Shown here one piece after another: positions 1 through 8,011 of a stretch of DNA of 64,000 bases. The stretch is from Chloroflexota bacterium (GTDB lineage Bacteria; Chloroflexota; Anaerolineae; Anaerolineales; UBA11579). Each line of letters begins with the position of its first letter. The stretch's first letter is position 1. Both the position numbers and the translations under genes were made by a program. The notes beneath the pieces were generated by a model. That model was given only the letters and a program-made list of their open reading frames with translations, was not told the DNA's origin and ran no database searches. The stretch is taken from positions 1 to 64,000 of the forward strand of contig VRUJ01000011.1 in the NCBI GenBank assembly GCA_019456165.1, read 5' to 3'.

Positions 1-294
1 AAAAAATCAATGACTTATGATCAAGGTAAAGAAATGAGTGAACACCAACAATTTACCATCGATACTGGAATCCAAGTGTACTTTGCTCACCCCGGATCAC
101 CTTGGGAAAGAGGAACAAATGAAAATACCAACGGACTCATTCGACAGTATTTCCCTAAAGGCACGGATTTTGCAGAAGTTTCTGAGGAAGAAATTAAAGT
201 GATCCAAAGAAAGCTAAATGATCGACCACGAAAAATTCTAAACTTCTATAAACCTGATGAAGTAATTAACAACATTGTTGCACTAAAAGTTTGA
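1..294 (+). CDS. IS30-family transposase, C-terminal part, cut by window edge
   Basis: The reading frame is already open at base 1, so this is the 3' end of a longer gene. The visible part carries the end of a DDE integrase-like core: a YDQGKE stretch where IS30 enzymes have their second Asp, then HPGSPWERGTNEN, which supplies the catalytic Glu and the RGTNEN signature typical of IS30 transposases, followed by a KGTDF segment. The protein ends about 25 residues after a DRPRK motif, as is usual for the family. It would cut and join the ends of its own insertion sequence. The surrounding 780 bases are much richer in A/T than the rest of the window. The terminal inverted repeat beyond the stop could not be delimited. 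Confidence 0.9.
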   Translation, partial: KKSMTYDQGKEMSEHQQFTIDTGIQVYFAHPGSPWERGTNENTNGLIRQYFPKGTDFAEVSEEEIKVIQRKLNDRPRKILNFYKPDEVINNIVALKV

Positions 295-321
295 AGCCAC
301 ATATATAAAATAATATCAATA

Positions 322-726
322 TTGAGTGCATGGATATCAGAAACTGATCAAGTTCCAGAAAACCAAGAAAATATTGATTTGGAGGGAATAGACACTGACT
401 TTGAAAACGAAAACATCCCTAAGAGTAGCATAATTGCTTTGTCATTTTGCTTGGCAAAAATCATACCTTCTGAAAATATCCCAGACAAATTTAAAAGTTA
501 TCTAATGGATATAGTATTTAGATTGTATTTTAAATTGAGAAGAATTGAGAGAATGGAAGATTATGCGAAGGTGTTGCTTCTAACATTTCAAAATAACCCA
601 TTAATTTTTTCTGCCCCTGAGAATGAGAAATTTAGAGAACGAATATCACAAATTTTTGAAAATGATTTTAGGCGATCCAAATATCCAAGGGAACAATTAG
701 ATGAAATAAGGGCGATGTTGAAATGA
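322..726 (+). CDS. AT-rich hypothetical protein beside the IS30 end
   Basis: I do not recognise this 134-residue protein. It starts at a TTG with no clear ribosome binding site, only 27 bases after the transposase stop and in the same frame. It is acidic at the N terminus (many Glu/Asp to residue 30) and has a mixed helical middle (SFCLAKIIPSENIPDKF) and a basic C-terminal helix (REQLDEIRAMLK). No signal peptide or membrane segment stands out. Because an IS30 end must lie within or just after the gap, it may be the downstream remnant of a gene split by the insertion rather than a complete gene. Function unknown. Confidence 0.45.
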   Translation: MSAWISETDQVPENQENIDLEGIDTDFENENIPKSSIIALSFCLAKIIPSENIPDKFKSYLMDIVFRLYFKLRRIERMEDYAKVLLLTFQNNPLIFSAPENEKFRERISQIFENDFRRSKYPREQLDEIRAMLK

Positions 727-871
727 GGAAAGAACATTCCATTCGGGAAGATTCATACGAGGTTGAGAAATAGAGCATGAAGTCATTATTCTAAAGGTAG
801 TTAAAGAGCTGATTGACAAAACGGTTTATTTTGAGATTTTGTCATTGCGGGGAAATGACCCAGACTAATAT

Positions 872-900
872 AAAACGCCCTCAATATTTGAGGGTTTTAC
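872..900. terminator. Hairpin with flanking A/T runs, probable bidirectional terminator
   Basis: CCCTCAA (878-884) and TTGAGGG (888-894) pair around a 3-base loop, with AAAA before and TTTT after. It lies between the AT-rich rightward ORF ending at 726 and the leftward membrane-protein gene ending at 986, so it could serve both. The rest of 727-985 shows nothing else I can support. Confidence 0.6.
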
Positions 901-985
901 GTATAATAATTGATTTACATTGTATAGTTTAATTAGCGCTTTGATTCCGTCAATGCATGCCTCACCCCAACGATCTATAACCAAA

Positions 986-3022
986 CTAACAAACTGGCTC
1001 CTCACGAGGGATTAGCAGTTCTACGCCTGCATTAGCTAATGTCAAAATTGGTTCATAATAGCAAAGAATCGGTTGGGCGACGAGTGTAAACCATACATTA
1101 TTCTCTTCGGCTAACGAATCTCTGCCTTCTCTTTTTAATCTCACGCCTGAAAGAATATCGCTCACTATCATTCCATAGCTCAATTCCTCAATATCTGAAT
1201 GGAAGGAAGTAAGGTAAGCGTCATTTTCTGCCATCGCCATTTCCATCAACATAACTTTTTCGTATTCGAGAAGCGCTGGTACATCCTGGATCAAGCCAAA
1301 GGATAATAAATGCCGCTCTGCAATGAATAAAACATCCTCTCCTTGGTCTGCTACTTCCTGCACCAACACACGAATTTGATTTAGATCTTCTTCACCCTGT
1401 TCTAAACTAACAGACCGTACACCCCAGTTGGAATTCATTATATAAATCACTGGGATGACCAGAATTAATATTGCTAACGGTCGAGATGGAATTACGCGCC
1501 ATTTCCTCCCCTCTTCTGTTTTAAAGCCTCCAAAATATAGATAACTCGCGATAGTCAATAAAAGGATCATGAAACCATCTAAGTGATGGATGTTAGCACT
1601 GCTACCTATTTTTGTGCTTGCTAATAACCCTCCGGCAAAGAAAACTAAGAGAAGCGACCCCAATCCTAACAAACGAACTGTGTGCCAGCGTGATTTCCAG
1701 GTTTGCATACCTTTAAGAATTAGTATAATGACAGGTAGCGAAACGATTAAGATGCCCAGGATGATCCCCGGTCGATACGTAGGATTTGGCAGCAGACGGT
1801 ACCAGAGTAGTTGTTGATCAGGCAAATAGCTAAAGAATGATCCCTCAAATCCTGCGAGAAAGAAATATGAAGATAAAGCAAAAAATCCAACAGTAATACC
1901 TGAGAAAAACCAAAAGAATGGTATTTGGAGATATTTCCAAAGTGAGACTTTATTGTTTTTGATTACTGGGGTTTCGAGAAAATAAAGAAAGGCTGCTAGT
2001 GTACCTGGCATTGGGATCCAGGTCACCCTGCTTATCCCAGCCCAAATTGACGCAATAATTACGATTAATGTTGATTTGCGAAAATTTTCATTATCATATC
2101 CCCAAAACATTAAGCCCACTATCACTAATAAGTTATATAATACAGGCCCTTGATAGATGAATAAAAACGCCCAAGACACAAAAATGAACTTCTTAATTCC
2201 AGTGGTATTTTTAAAACGGCGCGCCAACAAAACCATACTCAAGGTAGAAATGACTATCCATAAAACAACATGCCATAGGCGGTGGCCCCAGATGGGTAAT
2301 CCGACAATAAAATTTGGTATACCAAGAAGAAGGTGTTGGCTCAAATCTATTAATGGCAGTTCTACCTTTGCCTCCCAAAAATCGCGCTTATAAAACAACC
2401 AGGCATAATATTGACGGCTGCCTTCTGACCACCTTATGGAAAATGGGAAATTTGTTATTTCTGAAATGAACAATACTGCTTCGTGAACTAGGCCGATAAT
2501 AAGCCAGTGAGATGCAAAGAGGCTGCTTCTCTGCATTTCCTTTTTCCTCCAAGGTATGGTTGCGTCTAGGATTACGCCTCCAAAAATCAGTACAATCCAC
2601 AAGATGTTTGCTCGAAAAACAATGTGGGAGAAATAACCATCAAAGAAATCTAATAGATGATGAGGCGGAGTAATGTTAATATACCTTTGCCAAAAAAGCC
2701 CTTTCATCACGTATGGGGACATTGCCAAAAGAACTACATATCCAATTAAACTTAATAATCGGCCACGTTGTATTAAATGGTAACCTTCTCTGACCCAATG
2801 AAAAATACGTTTGTTCCATTTGGACCAAGATGCGGCAAAAACTGATAATTCAATAGCAGCTAATATAATACAAGCGCCAATTATGCTGGTTATGGATCGA
2901 GAAATAAATAAGAAATTATTTTCATCCGCGAGTGATGTGAGTAATACAGCGTTAATGACTGTAATTATGAAAGTGCCCCCAAGAACGACGCGCAATAAAA
3001 AAAGAAATTTTGACTTTTCCAA
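986..3022 (-). CDS. Large polytopic membrane protein, possibly GT-C-like
   Basis: A 678-residue protein with about 12-14 hydrophobic segments from residue 10 to 530, followed by a soluble C-terminal part of about 140 residues that probably lies outside the membrane. A loop after the third helix holds HHLLDFFDGYFSH, and another holds WSEGSRQYYAWLFY. Acidic/aromatic first loops of this kind occur in membrane glycosyltransferases of the GT-C fold, but I see no diagnostic motif, so that assignment is a guess. An AAGG ribosome binding site precedes the ATG. It is transcribed away from the alpha/beta hydrolase gene and has no same-strand neighbour within the window. Hypothetical integral membrane protein is the safe call. 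Confidence 0.75.
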   Translation of the reverse strand: MEKSKFLFLLRVVLGGTFIITVINAVLLTSLADENNFLFISRSITSIIGACIILAAIELSVFAASWSKWNKRIFHWVREGYHLIQRGRLLSLIGYVVLLAMSPYVMKGLFWQRYINITPPHHLLDFFDGYFSHIVFRANILWIVLIFGGVILDATIPWRKKEMQRSSLFASHWLIIGLVHEAVLFISEITNFPFSIRWSEGSRQYYAWLFYKRDFWEAKVELPLIDLSQHLLLGIPNFIVGLPIWGHRLWHVVLWIVISTLSMVLLARRFKNTTGIKKFIFVSWAFLFIYQGPVLYNLLVIVGLMFWGYDNENFRKSTLIVIIASIWAGISRVTWIPMPGTLAAFLYFLETPVIKNNKVSLWKYLQIPFFWFFSGITVGFFALSSYFFLAGFEGSFFSYLPDQQLLWYRLLPNPTYRPGIILGILIVSLPVIILILKGMQTWKSRWHTVRLLGLGSLLLVFFAGGLLASTKIGSSANIHHLDGFMILLLTIASYLYFGGFKTEEGRKWRVIPSRPLAILILVIPVIYIMNSNWGVRSVSLEQGEEDLNQIRVLVQEVADQGEDVLFIAERHLLSFGLIQDVPALLEYEKVMLMEMAMAENDAYLTSFHSDIEELSYGMIVSDILSGVRLKREGRDSLAEENNVWFTLVAQPILCYYEPILTLANAGVELLIPREEPVC

Positions 3023-3264
3023 TTTATACCTTTTTTGGTATTTAGGTTTGTTGACTAATGCTTCTCCTAGATCATTTGGTTTTTGGACTAAACTTTATTC
3101 CCAATAATTTCTAGATAAGCGGCCATATTATAGCAAAGAAGCAAATAATTAGGGCTATTGAGTAGATTAGATTTCAAATCAACTAATTTCACTGCTCCAA
3201 ATAGGTCCGGGTGGTTGACCGGATTCTGTTGGGGATTTTATTAAATCTGAAAATCTATTGGGTG

Positions 3265-3320
3265 GTTAGCAGTGTCATCTGAACTTGGGTTTATAATCTA
3301 AATAACTAATCGCTGCTAAC
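3265..3320 (+). promoter_or_regulatory. Inverted repeat around a -10 box upstream of the hydrolase gene
   Basis: The 329-base gap 3023-3351 separates two divergent genes. GTTAGCAG (3265-3272) and CTGCTAAC (3313-3320) are perfect inverted arms flanking a TATAAT (3292-3297). No convincing -35 box sits at 16-18 bases. The arrangement could be an operator around the promoter of the gene at 3352. On the other strand an ATTATA at 3128-3133 may be the -10 of the membrane-protein gene. Nothing else is visible in the gap. Confidence 0.35.
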
Positions 3321-3351
3321 AACCGCATGCATTTACGTGTGATCGTTTATT

Positions 3352-4248
3352 ATGAAAAATATCCAATGGTCTCGTTTTTTGAAACTAACCATCTTTGGTC
3401 TGTTAGCCGCCCTGCTGCTGCTTGACATAGGGGCGGCTTGGGTGTACGCGTATGCCCTCACTCATCCGGGCTGCCAAGCTCCATCTCCGCTCCCAGGCGA
3501 TTTACCCGCACCCACGGTTATACAACTCAGCACACACGATGACTTGAGCATAGAAGCTTGGTATTATGCCTCGCAAAATGGGGCAGCCGTGCTGGCGCTG
3601 GGGGGCATGAATGGATCTTTAGGTGATCAATTACCAATTGTTGCACCTCTACTTTTGGAAGGCTATGGTGTATTGCAAATTGAAGGCCGCGGCTGCGCTG
3701 ACCCGCCGGGAGTGGTTACCCTGGGTTTTGAAGAAGCTTACGATGTGACCGCCGGATTGCAATATTTGTTGCAGCAAGAAGAAGTTAACGCAAACAGAAT
3801 TGGAATTATTGGATTTTCGATGGGTGGTGTAGCCGCCATCCGCAGCGCAGTCCGTAATACGGAAATATCGGCTGTTTTAGCAGAGGGTGGTTACGCTAAT
3901 TTGGGAATCGACCTGGTTGAATCTGACGATGTGACCTCCACTGGATTCTTTGAAAGTATATTTCTGCATAGCGTTGCGCTTATGTTTTGGTTGCAGACAG
4001 GGGTAAATCCCTGGGATAGCAGTCCGGTTGATGAAATTGCTCTCATCAGCCCACGGCCATTGTTTTTGATCTATGGTGAATATGAGGCAGCAAACGGGCG
4101 CGCCCGCCTTCAATTTGAGGCCGCGCTTGAACCAAAGACGTTGTGGATTGTTCCGGGTGGGGATCACGGCTCAAACTATTTGGTCGCCCAACAAGAATAC
4201 GAACAGAGTGTGGTGATTTTTTTTAATCAGGCTCTTTTAGGGGAGTAG
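3352..4248 (+). CDS. Membrane-anchored alpha/beta hydrolase
   Basis: A 298-residue serine hydrolase of the alpha/beta fold, with one hydrophobic N-terminal segment (residues 11-36) that should anchor or export it. The nucleophile elbow is GFSMGG at 154-159 (Ser156). The catalytic His is probably His272 in GGDHGSN, and an acid is offered by Glu243/Glu245 in IYGEYE, where Asp is more usual. An oxyanion-loop region (LALGGMNGS) lies near residue 82. The layout resembles the dienelactone hydrolase/prolyl oligopeptidase-like group. Substrate is unknown; an ester or peptide bond outside the cytoplasm is likely. It stands alone, with 144 bases to the next gene. Confidence 0.8.
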   Translation: MKNIQWSRFLKLTIFGLLAALLLLDIGAAWVYAYALTHPGCQAPSPLPGDLPAPTVIQLSTHDDLSIEAWYYASQNGAAVLALGGMNGSLGDQLPIVAPLLLEGYGVLQIEGRGCADPPGVVTLGFEEAYDVTAGLQYLLQQEEVNANRIGIIGFSMGGVAAIRSAVRNTEISAVLAEGGYANLGIDLVESDDVTSTGFFESIFLHSVALMFWLQTGVNPWDSSPVDEIALISPRPLFLIYGEYEAANGRARLQFEAALEPKTLWIVPGGDHGSNYLVAQQEYEQSVVIFFNQALLGE

Positions 4249-4294
4249 CCATTTGGGGATAGGTGGTTTTACATTGGGTTTACAATTTTTGCCT

Positions 4295-4300
4295 TATAAT
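4295..4300 (+). promoter_or_regulatory. Probable -10 box upstream of ridA
   Basis: TATAAT in the context CCTTATAATCTATATG, about 90 bases before the ridA start. The best -35 match (TTGGGT, 4274-4279) is only 15 bases away, so the promoter is plausible but not strong. Confidence 0.35.
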
Positions 4301-4392
4301 CTATATGATTAAACCAGATTATCTATCTTAAACGCTATAAAAATAGCAGCCAATGTTTAGTTAATTGATAGAATATTCCTAAGAGGTGATTA

Positions 4393-4791
4393 ATGCAACC
4401 CCCCGAAAAAGAAGTCATAATTCCTGTTGGCGGCGCCAAACCACTTGCGCCTTACTCGCCCGGTATCCGAGTGGGAATGTTTGTATTTACCGCCGGGCAG
4501 GTCGCTCTCGACCCGAATACCGGCAAACTTATTTCTGGTGATGTAAAAGACGAAACTCGGCTAGCACTCACCAATTTGAATAAGGTGCTGGAGGCAGCCG
4601 GGTCTTCCCTTGAGCAGGTTATCAAGACCACGGTTTTCTTACGAGATATCGCGGACTATAGTCCTGTGAATGAGGTGTACGGCGAATTCTTCAAGGAAAA
4701 ACCCCCCGCACGCTCAGCAGTGCAAGTGGTTGCCCTCCCCGCAGGTGCGGCGGTTGAAATCGAGGCAATTGCTTTGATTACCCAAGCATAA
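4393..4791 (+). CDS. ridA: RidA/YjgF/UK114 family reactive-intermediate deaminase
   Basis: 132 residues, the usual size for the family, preceded by an AGAGGTG ribosome binding site. RidA trimers hydrolyse reactive enamine/imine intermediates made by PLP enzymes, in the cytoplasm. The family signature near the C terminus is present as RSAVQVVALPAGAAVEIEAI, with the Arg that binds the carboxylate. YSPGIRVGMFVFTAGQVA near residue 20 is the conserved N-terminal strand-loop. It lies 14 bases before the response-regulator gene and probably shares its transcript, though a functional link to that pair is not obvious. Confidence 0.93.
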   Translation: MQPPEKEVIIPVGGAKPLAPYSPGIRVGMFVFTAGQVALDPNTGKLISGDVKDETRLALTNLNKVLEAAGSSLEQVIKTTVFLRDIADYSPVNEVYGEFFKEKPPARSAVQVVALPAGAAVEIEAIALITQA

Positions 4792-4805
4792 GAGGAAAGT
4801 AGCAC

Positions 4806-5489
4806 ATGACCGGCGAATTGATCCTGGTAGTTGATGATGAACCAAACATAGTCCAATTGGCTCAGATGTACCTCGAGCAGGACGGTTTCCGGGTCGAATC
4901 TGCCGGAGATGGTCAGGCTGCCTTGGAGGCGGTCGAAAACCTTAAGCCAGCCATGCTGGTCTTGGACATTATGCTTCCAGAGCTAGATGGCTTTGAGGTC
5001 TGCCGCCGCCTTAGAGCTGCAGATAACCCGGTATTGATAATGATGTTAACTGCGCGCGATGAAGACATCGATAAGATAGTCGGTCTGGAATTAGGTGCGG
5101 ATGACTATATGACCAAGCCGTTTAACCCCCGTGAAATGGTCGCACGAGTGAAAGCAATTTTAAGACGAGTAGAGCGGCCTAAAAAATCAGGCGAGCCGAC
5201 ACACATAGGCGATTTAGTTATCGATCCACCCCGTCGAGAAGTTATGGTCGCCGGACAGCATATCGAGTTGCGTACCCAGGAATTCGACCTTCTGCAGACT
5301 TTCGCGGAGCATAAAGGCCTTGTCTTGGGGCGCGAACAGCTGCTCAAATTGGCCTGGGGATATGATTTTTACGGCCAGACCAGAACTGTAGATGTTCATG
5401 TAGCCCACCTGCGAAAAAAGTTGGCTAACAGCTCGGTTAATATTGAAACTGTTACCGGAGTAGGATATAAACTGGTGGTGGATGTTTAA
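4806..5489 (+). CDS. OmpR/PhoB-family response regulator
   Basis: 227 residues in two domains. The receiver (1-120) has the acidic pair Asp10/Asp11, the phosphoacceptor Asp54 in VLDIMLP, Thr82 and Lys104. The winged-helix DNA-binding domain (about 130-225) ends with the TVDVHVAHLRKKL...VTGVGYKL pattern of the OmpR/PhoB group. The stop overlaps the kinase start by 8 bases, so the two are a cognate pair. Targets are unknown, but the downstream polysaccharide and FemAB genes on the same strand suggest cell-envelope control (inference). Confidence 0.95.
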   Translation: MTGELILVVDDEPNIVQLAQMYLEQDGFRVESAGDGQAALEAVENLKPAMLVLDIMLPELDGFEVCRRLRAADNPVLIMMLTARDEDIDKIVGLELGADDYMTKPFNPREMVARVKAILRRVERPKKSGEPTHIGDLVIDPPRREVMVAGQHIELRTQEFDLLQTFAEHKGLVLGREQLLKLAWGYDFYGQTRTVDVHVAHLRKKLANSSVNIETVTGVGYKLVVDV

Positions 5490-6921
5490 AACTCTGCGTT
5501 CACGACTGTGGTTGACATATGCATTGGTCATTGGCGTAGTCTTGGGGGTGGTTGGATTAGCGATATTCGTATACCTGTTTCGCAACCCACCATCTGTAAG
5601 GTTTGCTCGGGCAAGGTTAGCTGAAGCCGCATCTGAAATACGTTCTAACCGCTGGCCGTTGGACCAACCCGATCGTCTTGTTGAACCATTTCGCCAATTT
5701 AGTGAGACAAGCGGCGTGCGTCTGATTTTATTAGCCGCAGATGGAAGCACCGTGATCGATTCTGCTGGGGAGGAAAACCCGCAAATTCCAGGTCTGCGAT
5801 TAAATACATTTGGTTCGAATCAATTTCCAATACAAGAATTCCGAGATGATAATGGGAAGCGCTGGTTGTATACGGGTTTTACTTCGCAAGCAGGGTATTC
5901 TTTAGTGCTCGCCATGCAGCGTCCGAGAGGAGTTCTATTATCAGTATTGGCGGATGAATTATTCAGACCTTTGTTCCAAGCTGGTTTGTTGGCTATGCTG
6001 CTTTCGCTGGTGTTCGCTTTTCTTATCAGTCGTTGGGTGGCAGCGCCTTTGCAGCGCATGGCCGCGGCTGCACGCGTCATGGAGGCTGGAGAACACCGTT
6101 CCATAAAAATTGATGGCCCCTATGAAGTCAGGTCTTTGGCGCGCGCTTTCAACGAAATGACCAGCCAGATGCATGCCAGCCAGAAATCACAGCGTGATTT
6201 TGTTGCCAACGTGTCCCATGAACTAAAAACACCACTAACCTCGATTCAGGGTTTTGCTCAAGCGATTTTGGACGGAACAGCAGAAAACCCCGAAACCTTA
6301 CAGCAAGCGGCTCGGGTAATCTATGATGAATCTGGGCGTATGCACCGCATGGTGGTAGACTTATTGGACCTTGCGCGCCTGGATGCAGGCACAGCCAACA
6401 TGCAGCGAGCTGCGCTTGATCTTAGCGAATTGCTGTTTGGAGTGACGAGGAAATTCACCCCTCAATCTCAAGAAGCCAAGGTTGATTTACGAACAGAGAT
6501 CGAATCTTTACCTGGATTCATTGGAGACGGAGACCGGCTGGCACAGGTGTTTACAAATTTGATTGATAATGCCCTCAAGCATACACCTCCTGGAGGCCGT
6601 GTGACGGTTGCGGCACGGCAGGTTGGTGATCAGGTGGAAGTCTCTGTTGAGGATACCGGCAGCGGTATCCAAGCTGATGAGCTTTCACGAATATTTGAAC
6701 GCTTTTACCAATTGGATAAATCTCGACGCGGCGGTACAGAACGCAGCATTGGTTTGGGGCTAACCATTGCCCGTGAAATCATACACTCTCACGGTGGAGA
6801 AATATATGCACAGAGTGAACCTGGAAAAGGAAGCAATTTTGTGGTTAGAATGCCTGTGGCACAGCCAGATGATACGACTCTTGTTACCGAGCGGAAAAAG
6901 ATACTGGAGCGAAAAACCTAA
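5482..6921 (+). CDS. Sensor histidine kinase (HAMP-HisKA-HATPase)
   Basis: 479 residues. There are two transmembrane segments (about 12-33 and 164-184) bounding an extracytoplasmic sensor of about 130 residues, then a HAMP linker (185-237) and a HisKA domain with His246 in VSHELKTPLT. The ATPase domain has the N box DNALKH (Asn363), DTGSG (391-395) and GLGL (424-427). It autophosphorylates on His246 and passes phosphate to the regulator encoded just upstream, with which it overlaps. The sensor region resembles the double-PAS-like sensors of WalK/PhoR-type kinases, but the ligand cannot be read from sequence. Confidence 0.95.
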   Translation: MFKTLRSRLWLTYALVIGVVLGVVGLAIFVYLFRNPPSVRFARARLAEAASEIRSNRWPLDQPDRLVEPFRQFSETSGVRLILLAADGSTVIDSAGEENPQIPGLRLNTFGSNQFPIQEFRDDNGKRWLYTGFTSQAGYSLVLAMQRPRGVLLSVLADELFRPLFQAGLLAMLLSLVFAFLISRWVAAPLQRMAAAARVMEAGEHRSIKIDGPYEVRSLARAFNEMTSQMHASQKSQRDFVANVSHELKTPLTSIQGFAQAILDGTAENPETLQQAARVIYDESGRMHRMVVDLLDLARLDAGTANMQRAALDLSELLFGVTRKFTPQSQEAKVDLRTEIESLPGFIGDGDRLAQVFTNLIDNALKHTPPGGRVTVAARQVGDQVEVSVEDTGSGIQADELSRIFERFYQLDKSRRGGTERSIGLGLTIAREIIHSHGGEIYAQSEPGKGSNFVVRMPVAQPDDTTLVTERKKILERKT

Positions 6922-6947
6922 CCATCTGTGAGTCCCAGAAAAAAAAT

Positions 6948-7967
6948 ATGACATCTGTATCCATCATTATCCCTTGTTATAACGAGCAAAAAACTATCTC
7001 TCAGGTATTGAGGGCGATTTACGCTCAAACCTATCCGCGTCAAAAACTCGAAGTGGTGATTGCAGATGGTATGTCGACTGATAACACACTGGAAGAGATC
7101 GCTGCCTTCCAACACGCACACTCTGATTTACGCATCCAAGTTATCGAAAACCAACGCAAGACAATCCCTGCAGGGCTGAACCGAGCTCTCGAAGGAGCGA
7201 ATGGAGAAGTGATTCTACGAATGGACGCCCATGCGGAACCAGAACCAGATTATGTTTCTCGCAGTGTGGATGGTTTGGATCGCGGATTGGGAGAAAATGT
7301 TGGAGGAGTGTGGGAGATTCTACCCGGTGGTGAAGGCTGGTTGGCCAGCGCTATCGCCTCGGCTGCCTCCCATCCGGTGGGTATCGGCGATGCAAAGTAT
7401 CGTTTTACGACCAAAGCCCAGGAAGTGCAAACAGTGCCTTTTGGGGCTTTTCGTCGCGAATTAATTGATGAAATTGGGGATTTTAATGAAGATTTGTTAG
7501 CAAATGAGGATTACGAATTTAATTTTCGTATTCGACAAGCGGGGGGGAAGATTTGGTTAGATCCCGCAATAAAGGCTAAATATTTTGCGCGGCCCACCCT
7601 AAAAGAACTGGCTAAGCAATACTGGCGCTATGGTTTCTGGAAGTTGAACATGCTGCGTGAGAACCCTGGTTCGATTCGATGGCGGCAGATTTTCCCACCC
7701 GCATTTGTATCAGGTATTATGTTGCTTATCTTGTTTTCATTTTTGATCCCAATAACGTACTGGATATTAGGTTTTGTAGTGGTATCATATACTTTGACTT
7801 TGTTAGGTGTCGGCTTGCAGTTGGCCATAAAAAAGAGATCTTTATCCTTAATTTTCGGTGTTCCCCTGGCGATAGCTACAATACATATTTCTTGGGGGAG
7901 CGCTTTTTTATGGAGTTTTTTTTTAAATCCAAGTGATAGACCTCGGAGAAAGCAGAAGAAACAATGA
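6948..7967 (+). CDS. GT2 glycosyltransferase, membrane-bound, exopolysaccharide type
   Basis: 339 residues. The GT-A fold begins at once with SIIIPCYNE. The metal-site motif that is DxD in most relatives reads MDAH (92-95). A NEDYEF acidic motif (186-190) and QYWRYG (224-229) fit the order of processive or succinoglycan-type GT2 enzymes. Two to four hydrophobic helices follow (250-325). It should transfer a sugar from a nucleotide donor to a lipid-linked acceptor on the cytoplasmic face. It opens the polysaccharide gene run; spacing to the next start is 44 bases. Donor and acceptor are unknown. Confidence 0.88.
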   Translation: MTSVSIIIPCYNEQKTISQVLRAIYAQTYPRQKLEVVIADGMSTDNTLEEIAAFQHAHSDLRIQVIENQRKTIPAGLNRALEGANGEVILRMDAHAEPEPDYVSRSVDGLDRGLGENVGGVWEILPGGEGWLASAIASAASHPVGIGDAKYRFTTKAQEVQTVPFGAFRRELIDEIGDFNEDLLANEDYEFNFRIRQAGGKIWLDPAIKAKYFARPTLKELAKQYWRYGFWKLNMLRENPGSIRWRQIFPPAFVSGIMLLILFSFLIPITYWILGFVVVSYTLTLLGVGLQLAIKKRSLSLIFGVPLAIATIHISWGSAFLWSFFLNPSDRPRRKQKKQ

Positions 7968-8011
7968 TGGACTGCACCGCGAAAATCTAAAAGTTGGAAC
8001 CTAAGGAAACG

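Noticed and set aside
5214-5750. A 178-codon open frame antisense to the response regulator and kinase
   Set aside because: It is fully contained in well-supported genes on the other strand, has no recognisable domains, and no ribosome binding site.
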